Source: Pseudothermotoga thermarum DSM 5069
GTDB lineage: Bacteria; Thermotogota; Thermotogae; Thermotogales; DSM-5069
Assembly (NCBI RefSeq): GCF_000217815.1
Contig: NC_015707.1
Coordinates: 620,001-684,000, forward strand
Length of the DNA stretch: 64,000 nt
Direction: 5' to 3'
Positions within the stretch are counted from its first letter, which is position 1. Each line of letters starts with the position of its first letter. Positions 39,811-49,907 of the stretch are shown here, piece after piece. The notes beneath the pieces are model-generated. The model ran no database searches. It was not told the DNA's origin and saw nothing but the letters and a program-made list of their open reading frames with translations. Position numbers and translations under genes: made by a program.

Positions 39811-40593
39811 TTATACCAGCTCTTTCAAGATTTCTTTTGCCTGCTCGTAAGAAAGCTTTCCTTCGGCAACAAGTTTGAGGATTTTCTTTTCGATACTTTC
39901 CGCTCTTTCCGCACGGTTGGTCGATTTTATGGTCAAATCGCCTGAAGTTGTGTTGACGATCAGTCTCATCCTACCATCGCCAAAGACGTATTCTTTTCCT
40001 TCGCGTACATAGCCTATGTTGCTGGTCAAATCTCCTCCAACGGTTTTAAACAAAATTCTCAAGCTTGGAACACCAACAGTTTCAATCTCCACATCTCCAC
40101 TGATCGACGAAATAATCCACTCGTAATCTTCGCAAACAACTTCTTTAATTTTGATGTCTCCGCTAACGGTTGTGATAACTATTTTTCTTGAAGATTGTTG
40201 AGAGATTGAAATATCCCCAGACACAGTTTTGATTTCACAAAAGTTTGCCAACAATCTGTTCAATGAAATCTCACCAGAAGTGGTTTTGAACTTCATGTTT
40301 TCCGCTTTTACATGGTTTGCTTTCACATCTCCAGAAATTGTTGTGACAATTATTTCGTCAAGCTGGGTTGGGATCGTTAAACTTATTGGTGTTGAATCGT
40401 GATTGAATATGGGTATCATTCCTCGTCCTGTAACAGATATTTCCAACGTCCCATTTTTCTTTTCGATCAAAAGATCTTTTTCTGGTCCGGTAACGCTGTA
40501 TTCCATTTGAGAAGAGCTAATTTGAACATCTGAAGAGAGTGACTTGACTATCAGTTTTCTAACATCAGAGAAGTCCAAAGAAAATTTTTGCAT
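39811..40593 (-). CDS. DUF4097-type beta-helix protein
   Basis: Repeated segments of the form (T/S)-x-SGD-(I/V) (for example TISGDVKAN, TTSGEISLN, TVSGDISIS, TVSGDIKIK, SISGDVEIE) run through residues about 80-230, as in DUF4097/LiaG-like beta-helical proteins. The C-terminal 25 residues form a short helical hairpin (KILKLVAEGKLSYEQAKEIL) like that of the DUF2089 protein encoded upstream. No signal peptide is seen. It is the third gene of the operon that starts at 41200. Confidence 0.82.
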   Translation of the reverse strand: MQKFSLDFSDVRKLIVKSLSSDVQISSSQMEYSVTGPEKDLLIEKKNGTLEISVTGRGMIPIFNHDSTPISLTIPTQLDEIIVTTISGDVKANHVKAENMKFKTTSGEISLNRLLANFCEIKTVSGDISISQQSSRKIVITTVSGDIKIKEVVCEDYEWIISSISGDVEIETVGVPSLRILFKTVGGDLTSNIGYVREGKEYVFGDGRMRLIVNTTSGDLTIKSTNRAERAESIEKKILKLVAEGKLSYEQAKEILKELV

Positions 40594-40613
40594 AATATCA
40601 CCGCCTTTGCGAA

Positions 40614-40829
40614 TTAAAATCCCATGAACCTAATTATTATCCAGATCACAAAGATTTCACCGGCAATGTAAACTGCCACGGGAATCCAATTGCCTATGAT
40701 TAGCAAAACCGCGTAAAGACAAACAAATATGGAGTAAACAAAAGCTAGAGATTTGACTTTAAGCTGAAGAAGCTTTGATCCTATGTAAACCAAAAGTAGG
40801 ACGCCTATTATGCCCAAGGCTACAATCAT
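40614..40829 (-). CDS. Small two-helix membrane protein
   Basis: This 71-residue protein is almost entirely hydrophobic, with two or three helices (about residues 2-18, 30-45 and 48-68). No family is recognised. Its ATG overlaps the end of the DUF2089 gene by 4 bases, so it is part of the operon. Confidence 0.65.
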   Translation of the reverse strand: MIVALGIIGVLLLVYIGSKLLQLKVKSLAFVYSIFVCLYAVLLIIGNWIPVAVYIAGEIFVIWIIIRFMGF

Positions 40830-41200
40830 TGTTCCTTCAACCTCCTGATTTGTTCTAGTGCCTCCTCAGCGGATACCTCACCTTTCTCGAGTTTTTCCAA
40901 TATTTCGTTTATTTTCTGTTCCTGTGATACTTCCTCAGCTTCGTATCCGAGTGTTCGAACGATGCTCTCAAGCCTAGCTCTTGCCGTTGGATAAGAAATT
41001 CCCAATTCTTTTTGAACTTCACTAAGGTTACCCCTACTTTTTATGAAAATCCTAAGAAAATTTATCTGCTCAGGCGTGAGCCTGAAAAACTCTTCCAATT
41101 CGAACTTTCCTCTTATCACCGTGCCGCAAGAAGGACAAGATAATTCGGTTACGATCAAATGAGAATCGCACACCGGGCAACGTGATACAATCCGAGCCAT
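40826..41200 (-). CDS. DUF2089 protein: zinc ribbon plus helix-turn-helix
   Basis: The N-terminal ribbon has CPVCDSHLIVTELSCPSCG (residues 8-26). A helix-turn-helix-like region follows (ELEEFFRLTPEQINFLRIFIKS and LGISYPTARARLESIVRTLG). The C-terminal hairpin is LEKLEKGEVSAEEALEQI. DUF2089 proteins are predicted DNA-binding regulators; a role in autoregulating this operon is an inference. The gene has the only strong promoter of the locus. Confidence 0.85.
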   Translation of the reverse strand: MARIVSRCPVCDSHLIVTELSCPSCGTVIRGKFELEEFFRLTPEQINFLRIFIKSRGNLSEVQKELGISYPTARARLESIVRTLGYEAEEVSQEQKINEILEKLEKGEVSAEEALEQIRRLKEQ

Positions 41201-41241
41201 TTAAATCACCTCTTTCAAATTTCTAATGTTTGACTGAATAT

Positions 41242-41270
41242 ATTTTAAACCTAAACTTCAATTTTGTCAA
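41242..41270 (-). promoter_or_regulatory. Consensus promoter for the DUF2089 operon
   Basis: On the minus strand, TTGACA (41270-41265) and TAAAAT (41247-41242) are separated by exactly 17 bases. The start would be near 41235, about 35 bases before ATG 41200. Confidence 0.85.
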
Positions 41271-41356
41271 ACAAAACGTTCATGAAACTGAAATTAATCA
41301 AATCTTTCGTTTTTTTCGTACATGGATCTGTTAAAATTCAATGGGAGGTATCTGAC

Positions 41357-43359
<2,003 letters not shown>

Positions 43360-43384
43360 AAAGTGACAAGCACTAGATGATCGT

Positions 43385-43410
43385 GGCGCGGCAAACCGCC
43401 GCGCCTTTAT
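43385..43410 (+). terminator. Terminator after eno
   Basis: GGCGCGGC (43385-43392) pairs with GCCGCGCC (43398-43405), loop AAACC, followed by TTTATT. Confidence 0.9.
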
Positions 43411-43429
43411 TGATTGGAGGTATATTAAG

Positions 43430-44371
43430 TTGAACGAAAGGGAAAAAATATCTGTACGCGCAGCTTTAATTGGAGTTTTGGCGAACGGTCTGCTTTCGGC
43501 AGCGAAAATATTGGTTGGATTGATTTTCAAAAGTAACGCCGTTTTGGCAGACGGTGTAGATACAGGAACGGATGTTTTTACATCTTTCGCCACCTTGATT
43601 TCAAGCAAGGTTTCAAGTAAACCGCCAGATAAAACTCATCCTTATGGACATGAAAGAATTGAAGCTGTGGTTGCAAAGATTGTTTCCTTCATAATTTTCT
43701 ACGCAGGACTTTCTCTTTTGATATCGTCCTCAAAAAGGTTGATCTTGGGTGAACATTCTCACGTTATAGGATTTTTGCCTTTGGTTGTTTCCGCTATCTC
43801 CGTCACCGTTAAAACTTGGCTGTTTCTTTACAAATATTCCGTCGGTAAGAAAATCAAAAGTTCTGCTTTCATTGCCGATGCGCTGAACATGAGAAATGAC
43901 ATACTCATTTCTTCGACTGTTTTCTTAGGAGTTTTGCTCAGTAAATTTGGATTGGTTTGGGTGGATTCCGTTGTTGCTTTGCTTGTTTCAATTTTCATCA
44001 TTCGAACGGCTTTCGCCATCTTCAAAGAAACAAGTTATGAGTTGATGGATGGCATGATCAACTTGGATATCTACAAAGACATTTTTGAAGCAGTTAAAAC
44101 TGTCGAAGGAGCTGCGAATCCTCACAAAGTGAGGGTGAGACAAGTAGGGTACAAGTACTACGTGGATTTAGATATAGAGGTTGATGAAAACATCACAGTG
44201 AAAGAGGGACATGAAATAGCAACCACTGTGAAAAGGGCTATCATCGAACAAAACGACAGAGTTGCGGACGTTATGGTTCACGTGGAGCCAAAAGGAAACG
44301 TTGAGCAAGAGGCTTTTGGATTGGATGAAGAGGTACTGAAAGGAGGGAAAGAACGTGATAATCAACGGTGA
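43430..44371 (+). CDS. Cation diffusion facilitator (CDF) family metal transporter
   Basis: CDF proteins export divalent metals in exchange for protons. Six membrane helices precede a cytoplasmic domain that ends about residue 300. The helix 2 metal site reads D-TGT-D (LADGVDTGTDV) and helix 5 reads N-MRN-D (ADALNMRNDI), in place of the HxxxD and HxxxD of zinc-type CDFs; the HPYGHER loop is present. The changed ligands favour a metal other than zinc, for example manganese or iron; this is an inference. TTG 43430 has GGAGG 9 bases upstream. It overlaps the acetyltransferase gene by 17 bases. Confidence 0.88.
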   Translation: MNEREKISVRAALIGVLANGLLSAAKILVGLIFKSNAVLADGVDTGTDVFTSFATLISSKVSSKPPDKTHPYGHERIEAVVAKIVSFIIFYAGLSLLISSSKRLILGEHSHVIGFLPLVVSAISVTVKTWLFLYKYSVGKKIKSSAFIADALNMRNDILISSTVFLGVLLSKFGLVWVDSVVALLVSIFIIRTAFAIFKETSYELMDGMINLDIYKDIFEAVKTVEGAANPHKVRVRQVGYKYYVDLDIEVDENITVKEGHEIATTVKRAIIEQNDRVADVMVHVEPKGNVEQEAFGLDEEVLKGGKERDNQR

Positions 44372-44888
44372 AAAAATTAGATTGAGGCCAATTGAAATGT
44401 CCGATCTTGATCGACTACTTAACATCAACGATTCGGATATCAGGGCCAATCTTGCTTTGGTTTTTCCACTGAATAGGATCAGAGAGGAAGAATGGATCAG
44501 AAGTCTTTATTCTGAGGATCGTAACATTGTTTTTGCGGTTGAACCGATCGATGAAACTAAACTCATTGGAACCGTAGGTCTTCATAGTATTAACTGGGTG
44601 AACAGAACGGCAGAATTTGGTATAGCCATCACGGACAAAAACTACTGGAATAAAGGTCTTGGAACCGAGGCTACCTTACTCATTCTTAGGTACGGTTTCC
44701 TTACACTCAATCTTCACAGAATATCGCTGCACGTTTACGAATACAATAAAAGAGCCATTCATGTGTATGAAAAATGCGGATTCAAACACGAAGGAGTTTT
44801 GAGAGAGGCTCGTTATTATAACGGCAAATACCACGATGTAATTGTTATGGGAATTCTCGCCGACGAATTTCTTCAAATGCAAAAATAA
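44355..44888 (+). CDS. GNAT acetyltransferase (RimJ/SpeG-like)
   Basis: The 177-residue protein begins IRLRPIEMSDLDRLLNIN and has KNYWNKGLGTEATLLILRYGF (acetyl-CoA site, about residues 93-113) and NKRAIHVYEKCGFKHEGVLR near the end, typical of the RimJ/RimL/SpeG branch of GNAT enzymes. The substrate cannot be told. GTG 44355 follows AAAGGAGGG. It overlaps the CDF gene end and is followed by a bidirectional terminator. Confidence 0.85.
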   Translation: MIINGEKIRLRPIEMSDLDRLLNINDSDIRANLALVFPLNRIREEEWIRSLYSEDRNIVFAVEPIDETKLIGTVGLHSINWVNRTAEFGIAITDKNYWNKGLGTEATLLILRYGFLTLNLHRISLHVYEYNKRAIHVYEKCGFKHEGVLREARYYNGKYHDVIVMGILADEFLQMQK

Positions 44889-44911
44889 AAAGGAGGCTTT
44901 CGCCTCCTTTT
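44888..44911. terminator. Bidirectional terminator shared by the acetyltransferase gene and tRNA-Ala
   Basis: AAAAGGAGGC (44888-44897) pairs with GCCTCCTTTT (44902-44911), loop TTTC. T-runs follow on both strands. On the minus strand it starts at the very end of the tRNA. Confidence 0.85.
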
Positions 44912-44987
44912 GGTGGAGCCGATGGGACTTGAACCCACGACCTCTACCGTGCCATGGTAGCGCTCTCCCAAGCTGAGCTACGGCCCC
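44911..44987 (-). tRNA. tRNA-Ala (anticodon GGC)
   Basis: The minus strand reads GGGGCCGTAGCTCAGCTTGG at its start and GGTTCAAGTCCCATCGGCTC plus CACCA at its end, with encoded CCA. The anticodon stem CTACC/GGTAG encloses ATGGCAC, giving GGC. The acceptor helix has the G3-U70 alanine identity pair. Confidence 0.97.
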
Positions 44988-44998
44988 ACGCAAGAAAC

Positions 44999-45027
44999 AT
45001 TATACCCCATCTTTCCACCGTTTTCAA
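44999..45027 (-). promoter_or_regulatory. Promoter of tRNA-Ala
   Basis: On the minus strand, TTGAAA (45027-45022), 17 bases, then TATAAT (45004-44999). It ends 11 bases before the tRNA. Confidence 0.85.
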
Positions 45028-45067
45028 GAGGAGACTTTTTGTCAAACTGAATTGATAAAAATCTGAT

Positions 45068-46615
45068 CTAATTCGATGGTTCTGAAGCTTGAGAATTATT
45101 ATGTTTTTTAAGTTGATACTTCATTTGATACATCAACGAATCTGCGGTTCTTATTGTTTCGGTGAGATTTCCCAAGAAGGCTTTTATTCCATAAGCTATT
45201 GTGGGTTTTAACGGGTGTGATTCTTTGAACTGCCGGGATATTTTTTCCATGATTTCCTTCGCTTTTTCTTGTGGACAGTTTTTGAGTATGATCAAAAATT
45301 CGTCCCCACCCATGCGAACAACGATGTCATTCGAGCGTATGTTTGATTTGATTGTGGAAACTAGTAACTTAAGCACTTTGTCTCCCTCATCGTGTCCGTA
45401 TGTATCGTTTATATACTTTAGATCGTTGAGGTCAACGAAAACAACCGTGTCTCCAGGATCAAGTTGTAGTTCGTTCAACACCCCTCTGTTAAAAGCACCC
45501 GTAAGACTGTCGGTAATGCTCCTTGCATGAGCCAATCTGGTTTTTACCAAAAGATCTTTGTACTCAACGATCATGTTGTATGAAAACACAGAGAAAGCCA
45601 GTGGAAGGGAAAACACCGTAAGAAACCTTTGACCAGAATGTGATATCAAAGCAAAAGTGTCATGGAGGATTGTCAAGCCAAAAAACGACCAAGAAAAGAA
45701 AAGCGTAGAGGAATAACTTTTCAAAGATTTGTAAACCATAAGGATGGCGTTTGCAAATAAAAGCAACGGCAAAACGCGTGACATAAGGATAATCAAACTG
45801 TATGGACTTGGCATCAAGAATAAGGATATTCCACCCAGGATGTTTGCGATCACAAAAATTTTGTCAAATCTTGTCGCTGAAGAGTAATAAAAGTTAGATA
45901 TCGATTCAAACAGAGATCCAAACGCAAAGTATGCCGATGAAATGAAAAGTTTCCTCAACAACAGAAACACCGTTTCACTTGGAATAAATCCAAAAGATAA
46001 GCTACGAAACAACCAGATTGATGCAAAAATATTTGCAATCGCAAGATAAAAATACGATCGTCTTTTATCGATCTGAACATTTCTTGAGAAAATGAAAAGC
46101 ATCAGGCCGTTCATAAAGCAAATGCCAATCGTGATCGGAATAAATGTCCTTGTAAAGAAAGACAGGTTGGTTTATGCCGATCTCGTTTATTCCATGAACG
46201 CGCAAAGAGATTGTTTTAACTGGTAAGGGAACAAGGAAGATCAGCGGTTCATACCATATATAACCTATTTTTTTCGCTGCACACAACCGAAAGAACCTAT
46301 AAGATTTTCGTTGGCGTACACTTCAACATAACTCGCTGTGATTTGTGGCAAAAACAAATACACCTTGTCTTGATTTTGCGCGACATTCACTTCAGGTATT
46401 TGAGCTTGAACAACCACATAATCTGGTTTTTTAAGAACCTTGTAAAAGGTTGGTGAAATCTGATCTGCTGTGATGTCGATGGTGTTTTCCAGGACAAACC
46501 ATCTTTCCACAACTGTGTCGGTCTTTGATGGCGTTGAACAAACACGAAGGACAAAGAAAACTACAAATAGCACACAAACTGAAAATAAAAATAACACAGC
46601 GGCACGCTTGATCAT
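45068..46615 (-). pseudogene. 7TM-type sensor diguanylate cyclase (GGDEF), interrupted by two frameshifts
   Basis: Three overlapping reading frames together make one protein. The first, from ATG 46615 to 46265, has a signal-like helix and an extracytoplasmic domain ending SYVEVYANENLIGSFG. The second continues KIGYIWYEPLIFLVPLPVKT. The third, open from about 46160 to 45068, has seven hydrophobic helices, then a GGDEF domain with RMGGDEFLI and an RxxD inhibition site (RSND) five residues before it. This is the 7TM-DISM architecture. The shift near 46270 needs one extra A in a run of seven; the one near 46155 needs one T less in TTTCTTT. As read, only the third part, from its ATG at 46114, could be translated. 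Errors in the sequence are an alternative. Confidence 0.75.
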
Positions 46616-46710
46616 TTTATCCCTCCGTATATGTCACAAATTGTCTGGTTTTTGTTACTCATATGTAATTTTACCACAATTTAATTAGATGTTGCTATAG
46701 CGTTTTTGAG

Positions 46711-46739
46711 TTACCAAGAAGCCTTTAATGTTGTATACT
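46711..46739 (+). promoter_or_regulatory. Candidate promoter for the DUF6512 gene
   Basis: TTACCA (46711-46716), 17 bases and TATACT (46734-46739) lie 32 bases before ATG 46771. Confidence 0.6.
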
Positions 46740-46770
46740 AGGAATGTTAATCATAAAGGAGGCGAAAAAA

Positions 46771-47292
46771 ATGAGAATTTTTACGAAGGTAATATTTTAT
46801 GTTTTGATCTTTTCGCTTTTACATTTTGGGTATGAACTTACCGGTTGGGATTTTCTGATACCTTTTTGTGGGATCGACGAATCGGTTTTTGAGCATCTCA
46901 AGATGGGATTTTGGGCTTATTTGCTTGTAAGTTTATTAGAGTTTGCACTTTTGAAAAGAAAACATAGACTGCCTAACAATTTTTGGTTTTCTCGTTTGAT
47001 TTCAACCATGTTCATACCTTGGATCATAGTCGTGGTGTGGTACGTTGTGCCTGGCATCGTTGGAAAAGTCGAATCCATTGCCTTGGAACTTGTTTGGGCC
47101 TTTTTTGTGGTGGTAGTTTCTGGTATTGTTGGTATAGTTCTTGAAAGATTGACTGAAAAGATGCATTTTGGTACAACCGTAAAATTGATGATTCTGATTC
47201 TTTTCTTTGTCTTGATTTTCTTTTTCGTCAGATTCAGTTTCTCAAAACCGTGGGTTGATCTTTTTCAGAATCCCGAATTAGTTATTGATTAA
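46771..47292 (+). CDS. DUF6512-like membrane protein
   Basis: This 173-residue protein has about five membrane helices. The segment WDFLIPFCGIDESVFEHLKM (about residues 24-43) resembles the family-type motif P.nESv.EHlK near the N-terminus. Function is unknown. ATG 46771 has AAAGGAGGCG upstream; an ATG at 46744 has none. Confidence 0.68.
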   Translation: MRIFTKVIFYVLIFSLLHFGYELTGWDFLIPFCGIDESVFEHLKMGFWAYLLVSLLEFALLKRKHRLPNNFWFSRLISTMFIPWIIVVVWYVVPGIVGKVESIALELVWAFFVVVVSGIVGIVLERLTEKMHFGTTVKLMILILFFVLIFFFVRFSFSKPWVDLFQNPELVID

Positions 47293-47295
47293 GCG

Positions 47296-48258
47296 ATGAA
47301 AGAAAGGATCAAGTTCGCTATTATCAAATCCTTCAAGTTCTTGTTGTTTATCATCATTTTCTTTGTAACCACAAACAATTTTTTCGTTGGAATACTTTTG
47401 TTTTTAGTTGCAAACATCAAATTGATCAGAAGATCCATCTTTGGGCGATTACCTTATAAGGTTTCAAAGAAAGCCTCAAGGGGGCCGTTTTCTTACAACT
47501 ACACTTCACATTTGAAGCTTGATTTGTACTATCCAACAGAAGGTGATGCACCGTTTCCAGTGGTAGTTTTTGCACACGGTGGAGGTTGGATAACGGGTTT
47601 TAAAAGACAGCCAAACAATGTTTCTTGGTATCGATTTTTAAATTCACAAGGTTTTGCAGTTGCTAGCCTGGAGTATCGGAAAGCCTTTTACGCTAAGATA
47701 GACAACATAATTTCTGATTATTCTCAAGCCGTTAAGTTTATTCAAGAAAATGCCTTTAAATTAAAGGTTAATCCAGAAAAAATTGTGCTGATGGGTTTAT
47801 CTGCAGGAGGGCATTTGGCTCTTTATTACACCGCCAGAAATTCTTTTTTGAAAAATCTTTCTTCTTCGATAAAAGCTGTAGTGGCGTTTTATGCTCCGTG
47901 TGATTTAACCGATTTGTTGTCAGAAGAAGTTACCTCTTTCTTCGCAAGGTTTGCTTTGGTAACAACCATGAAAACTCTTCCTGTGAGAAATTCGATAAAT
48001 TGCATTCATTATTCACCGATAACGTGGGTTAGCGATTCTATGCCACCGGTTTTTTTGGCTCACGGTTTGAAAGACACTGTTGTCCCGCCAAAATCATCAA
48101 TAAAAATGTACAAAAAGTTGAGAAGTTTCAAAGTCAAAGCGGTGTTGAAAATTCATCCAAAAGGTGATCACGGCTTTGAGTTTGTTCTCAAGGACGGATT
48201 TACGTACAAAATTTTAGACGATCTCGTCAGTTTTCTCAAATGTGTTGTGGAAAAATGA
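47296..48258 (+). CDS. Alpha/beta hydrolase (esterase/lipase, BD-FAE-like) with N-terminal membrane helices
   Basis: Two hydrophobic segments (about residues 14-28 and 31-47) precede an alpha/beta hydrolase domain. The oxyanion motif is HGGGW (about residue 95), the nucleophile is Ser169 in GLSAGG, the acid is probably in LKDTVV (about 263), and the histidine is in KGDHGF (about 293). It would act as an esterase at the membrane face; the substrate is unknown. It follows the DUF6512 gene after 3 bases. Confidence 0.83.
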   Translation: MKERIKFAIIKSFKFLLFIIIFFVTTNNFFVGILLFLVANIKLIRRSIFGRLPYKVSKKASRGPFSYNYTSHLKLDLYYPTEGDAPFPVVVFAHGGGWITGFKRQPNNVSWYRFLNSQGFAVASLEYRKAFYAKIDNIISDYSQAVKFIQENAFKLKVNPEKIVLMGLSAGGHLALYYTARNSFLKNLSSSIKAVVAFYAPCDLTDLLSEEVTSFFARFALVTTMKTLPVRNSINCIHYSPITWVSDSMPPVFLAHGLKDTVVPPKSSIKMYKKLRSFKVKAVLKIHPKGDHGFEFVLKDGFTYKILDDLVSFLKCVVEK

Positions 48259-48375
48259 GTTTAAGTTATAAGTTACTTGTTTCATTTCAAAAATTTTTCG
48301 TAAACAAAATCTAGGTATGATCTTGGTATCCATTGAGATTTTTAATCTCCATCTTTTTGTGGGAGGGGAAACCTT

Positions 48376-49710
48376 ATGGAGAAGCTCTTTGGCGTGAGAG
48401 CCAATGGTAGTACTATACGTCGTGAAATCATCGCTGGTGTGACAACCTTCCTAACGATGGCCTACATAGTTTTCGTCAACCCGTCCATTTTGATTAACGT
48501 GATACCCGGTGCAACACCTGGAAGTACTCTTTACCAACAATTCTTTGGTGCATTCATGGTTGCGACGATTCTCGGTTCTGTGGTTGCCACTTTGATAATG
48601 GGGTTTTATGCAAATTATCCTTTTGCCTTAGCCCCCGGAATGGGTTTGAACGCATATTTTGCCTTCACCGTGTGTTTAAAAATGGGAATTGATTGGCGTG
48701 TGGCTCTTGCGGCAGTTTTTGTGGAAGGCTTGATATTCATCCTCTTGACTGTAACAGGAGCTAGAGCATACGTGATTAAAGCAGTTCCAAATGTTGTGAA
48801 ACTTGCAACCGGTGCCGGAATAGGTCTTTTCATAGCTTTCATAGGTTTAAGAAGTGCTGGAATTGTCGTAAGCGATCCTGCCACTGCGGTTAGTTTGGGA
48901 CATTTGACTGATCCAAACGTTGTGGTAGCCATAATAGGCTTTTTCATCATAGCTATTCTTTCGGCTTTGAAAATACCTGGTGCAATCTTGATTGGTATTT
49001 TGGCCAGCACTTTGATCGGAGCACTTCCAATTTTTGGTGTGACGAAGTATTACGGTATCGTCGGCAAAATACCGGATATATCTCCAACCTTTATGAAGAT
49101 GGATTTTAACCTTCAAGCTTTGGCGACGGCGTCCTTCTGGATGGTTGTTTTCACATTCTTCTTCGTCGACTTCTTTGACACCCTTGGAACTTTAACGGGT
49201 TTGGCAGAATCGGCTGGTTTTATGAAAAACGGTGATCTACCTAGAGCTTCCAGAGCTTATCTAGCAGACGCAATTGGTACTTCAGTTGGAGCTGTCTTTG
49301 GAACGTCTACCGTCACAACGTACATCGAAAGCAGCGCTGGAATTATGGAAGGCGGCAGAACTGGCTTGACGGCAGTCGTGGTGACGTTGCTCATGCTTCT
49401 TATGTTGTTCTTCTCCCCGCTTGCCATGACCGTTCCAGCGGCTGCAACAGCACCTGCTTTGATTTTCGTGGGTATTTTGATGATGAAACCAATTACAAAG
49501 ATAAATTGGGATGATGTAACGGAGGCCATACCGGCGTTCGTAACTTTGCTCATGATGCCTTTGACGTATTCGATTGCAAATGGAATTGCGCTTGGAATAA
49601 TTACCTACCCAGTGGTGAAACTTTTCTCTGGAAAAGCCAAGCAAGTTCATTGGCTTACCTGGATTCTTGCGATTCTTTTCGTGTTTTACCTGGTTTTCCT
49701 CAGAGAATAA
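48376..49710 (+). CDS. NCS2-family purine permease (AzgA/GhxP-like)
   Basis: The sequence has about 13 hydrophobic segments and the motifs of the AzgA branch: TTFLTMAYIVFVNPSIL (N-terminus), NYPFALAPGMGLNAYFAFTV (about residues 79-98), FFVDFFDTLGTLTGLAE and GTSTVTTYIESSAGI. This branch takes up hypoxanthine, guanine or adenine with protons. The 117-base leader holds no recognisable purine riboswitch. The ribosome site is GGGAGGGG before ATG 48376. Confidence 0.88.
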   Translation: MEKLFGVRANGSTIRREIIAGVTTFLTMAYIVFVNPSILINVIPGATPGSTLYQQFFGAFMVATILGSVVATLIMGFYANYPFALAPGMGLNAYFAFTVCLKMGIDWRVALAAVFVEGLIFILLTVTGARAYVIKAVPNVVKLATGAGIGLFIAFIGLRSAGIVVSDPATAVSLGHLTDPNVVVAIIGFFIIAILSALKIPGAILIGILASTLIGALPIFGVTKYYGIVGKIPDISPTFMKMDFNLQALATASFWMVVFTFFFVDFFDTLGTLTGLAESAGFMKNGDLPRASRAYLADAIGTSVGAVFGTSTVTTYIESSAGIMEGGRTGLTAVVVTLLMLLMLFFSPLAMTVPAAATAPALIFVGILMMKPITKINWDDVTEAIPAFVTLLMMPLTYSIANGIALGIITYPVVKLFSGKAKQVHWLTWILAILFVFYLVFLRE

Positions 49711-49720
49711 GTTGTGTCTC

Positions 49721-49749
49721 TTGATAAAATCGCACGGGCGTGGTAGGAT
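49721..49749 (+). promoter_or_regulatory. Candidate promoter of tRNA-Leu
   Basis: TTGATA (49721-49726), 17 bases and TAGGAT (49744-49749) precede the tRNA by 21 bases. Confidence 0.6.
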
Positions 49750-49770
49750 ACTGAATGGGTAGAAATGTTT

Positions 49771-49857
49771 GCCGAGGTGGCGGAACTGGCAGACGCGCAT
49801 GACTCAGGATCATGTGGGTTTACGCCCGTGCGGGTTCAAGTCCCGCCCTCGGCACCA
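49771..49857 (+). tRNA. tRNA-Leu (anticodon CAG)
   Basis: The gene begins GCCGAGGTGGCGGAACTGGC and ends with encoded CCA. The anticodon stem-loop ATGACTCAGGATCAT gives CAG. A long variable arm (GTGGGTTTACGCCC region) marks a class II tRNA. Confidence 0.97.
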
Positions 49858-49859
49858 AA

Positions 49860-49893
49860 GGAGCCGGTAGCACCGGCTCCAAAATTTTTATTT
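49860..49893 (+). terminator. Terminator after tRNA-Leu
   Basis: GGAGCCGG (49860-49867) pairs with CCGGCTCC (49873-49880), loop TAGCA, followed by AAAATTTTTATTT. Confidence 0.9.
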
Positions 49894-49907
49894 AAGGAGG
49901 ATTGAAT

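Noticed and set aside
48259-48375. Purine riboswitch before the purine permease
   Set aside because: The conserved core of the purine aptamer is not visible. Only a 6-bp hairpin (GAGATT/AATCTC) is seen.
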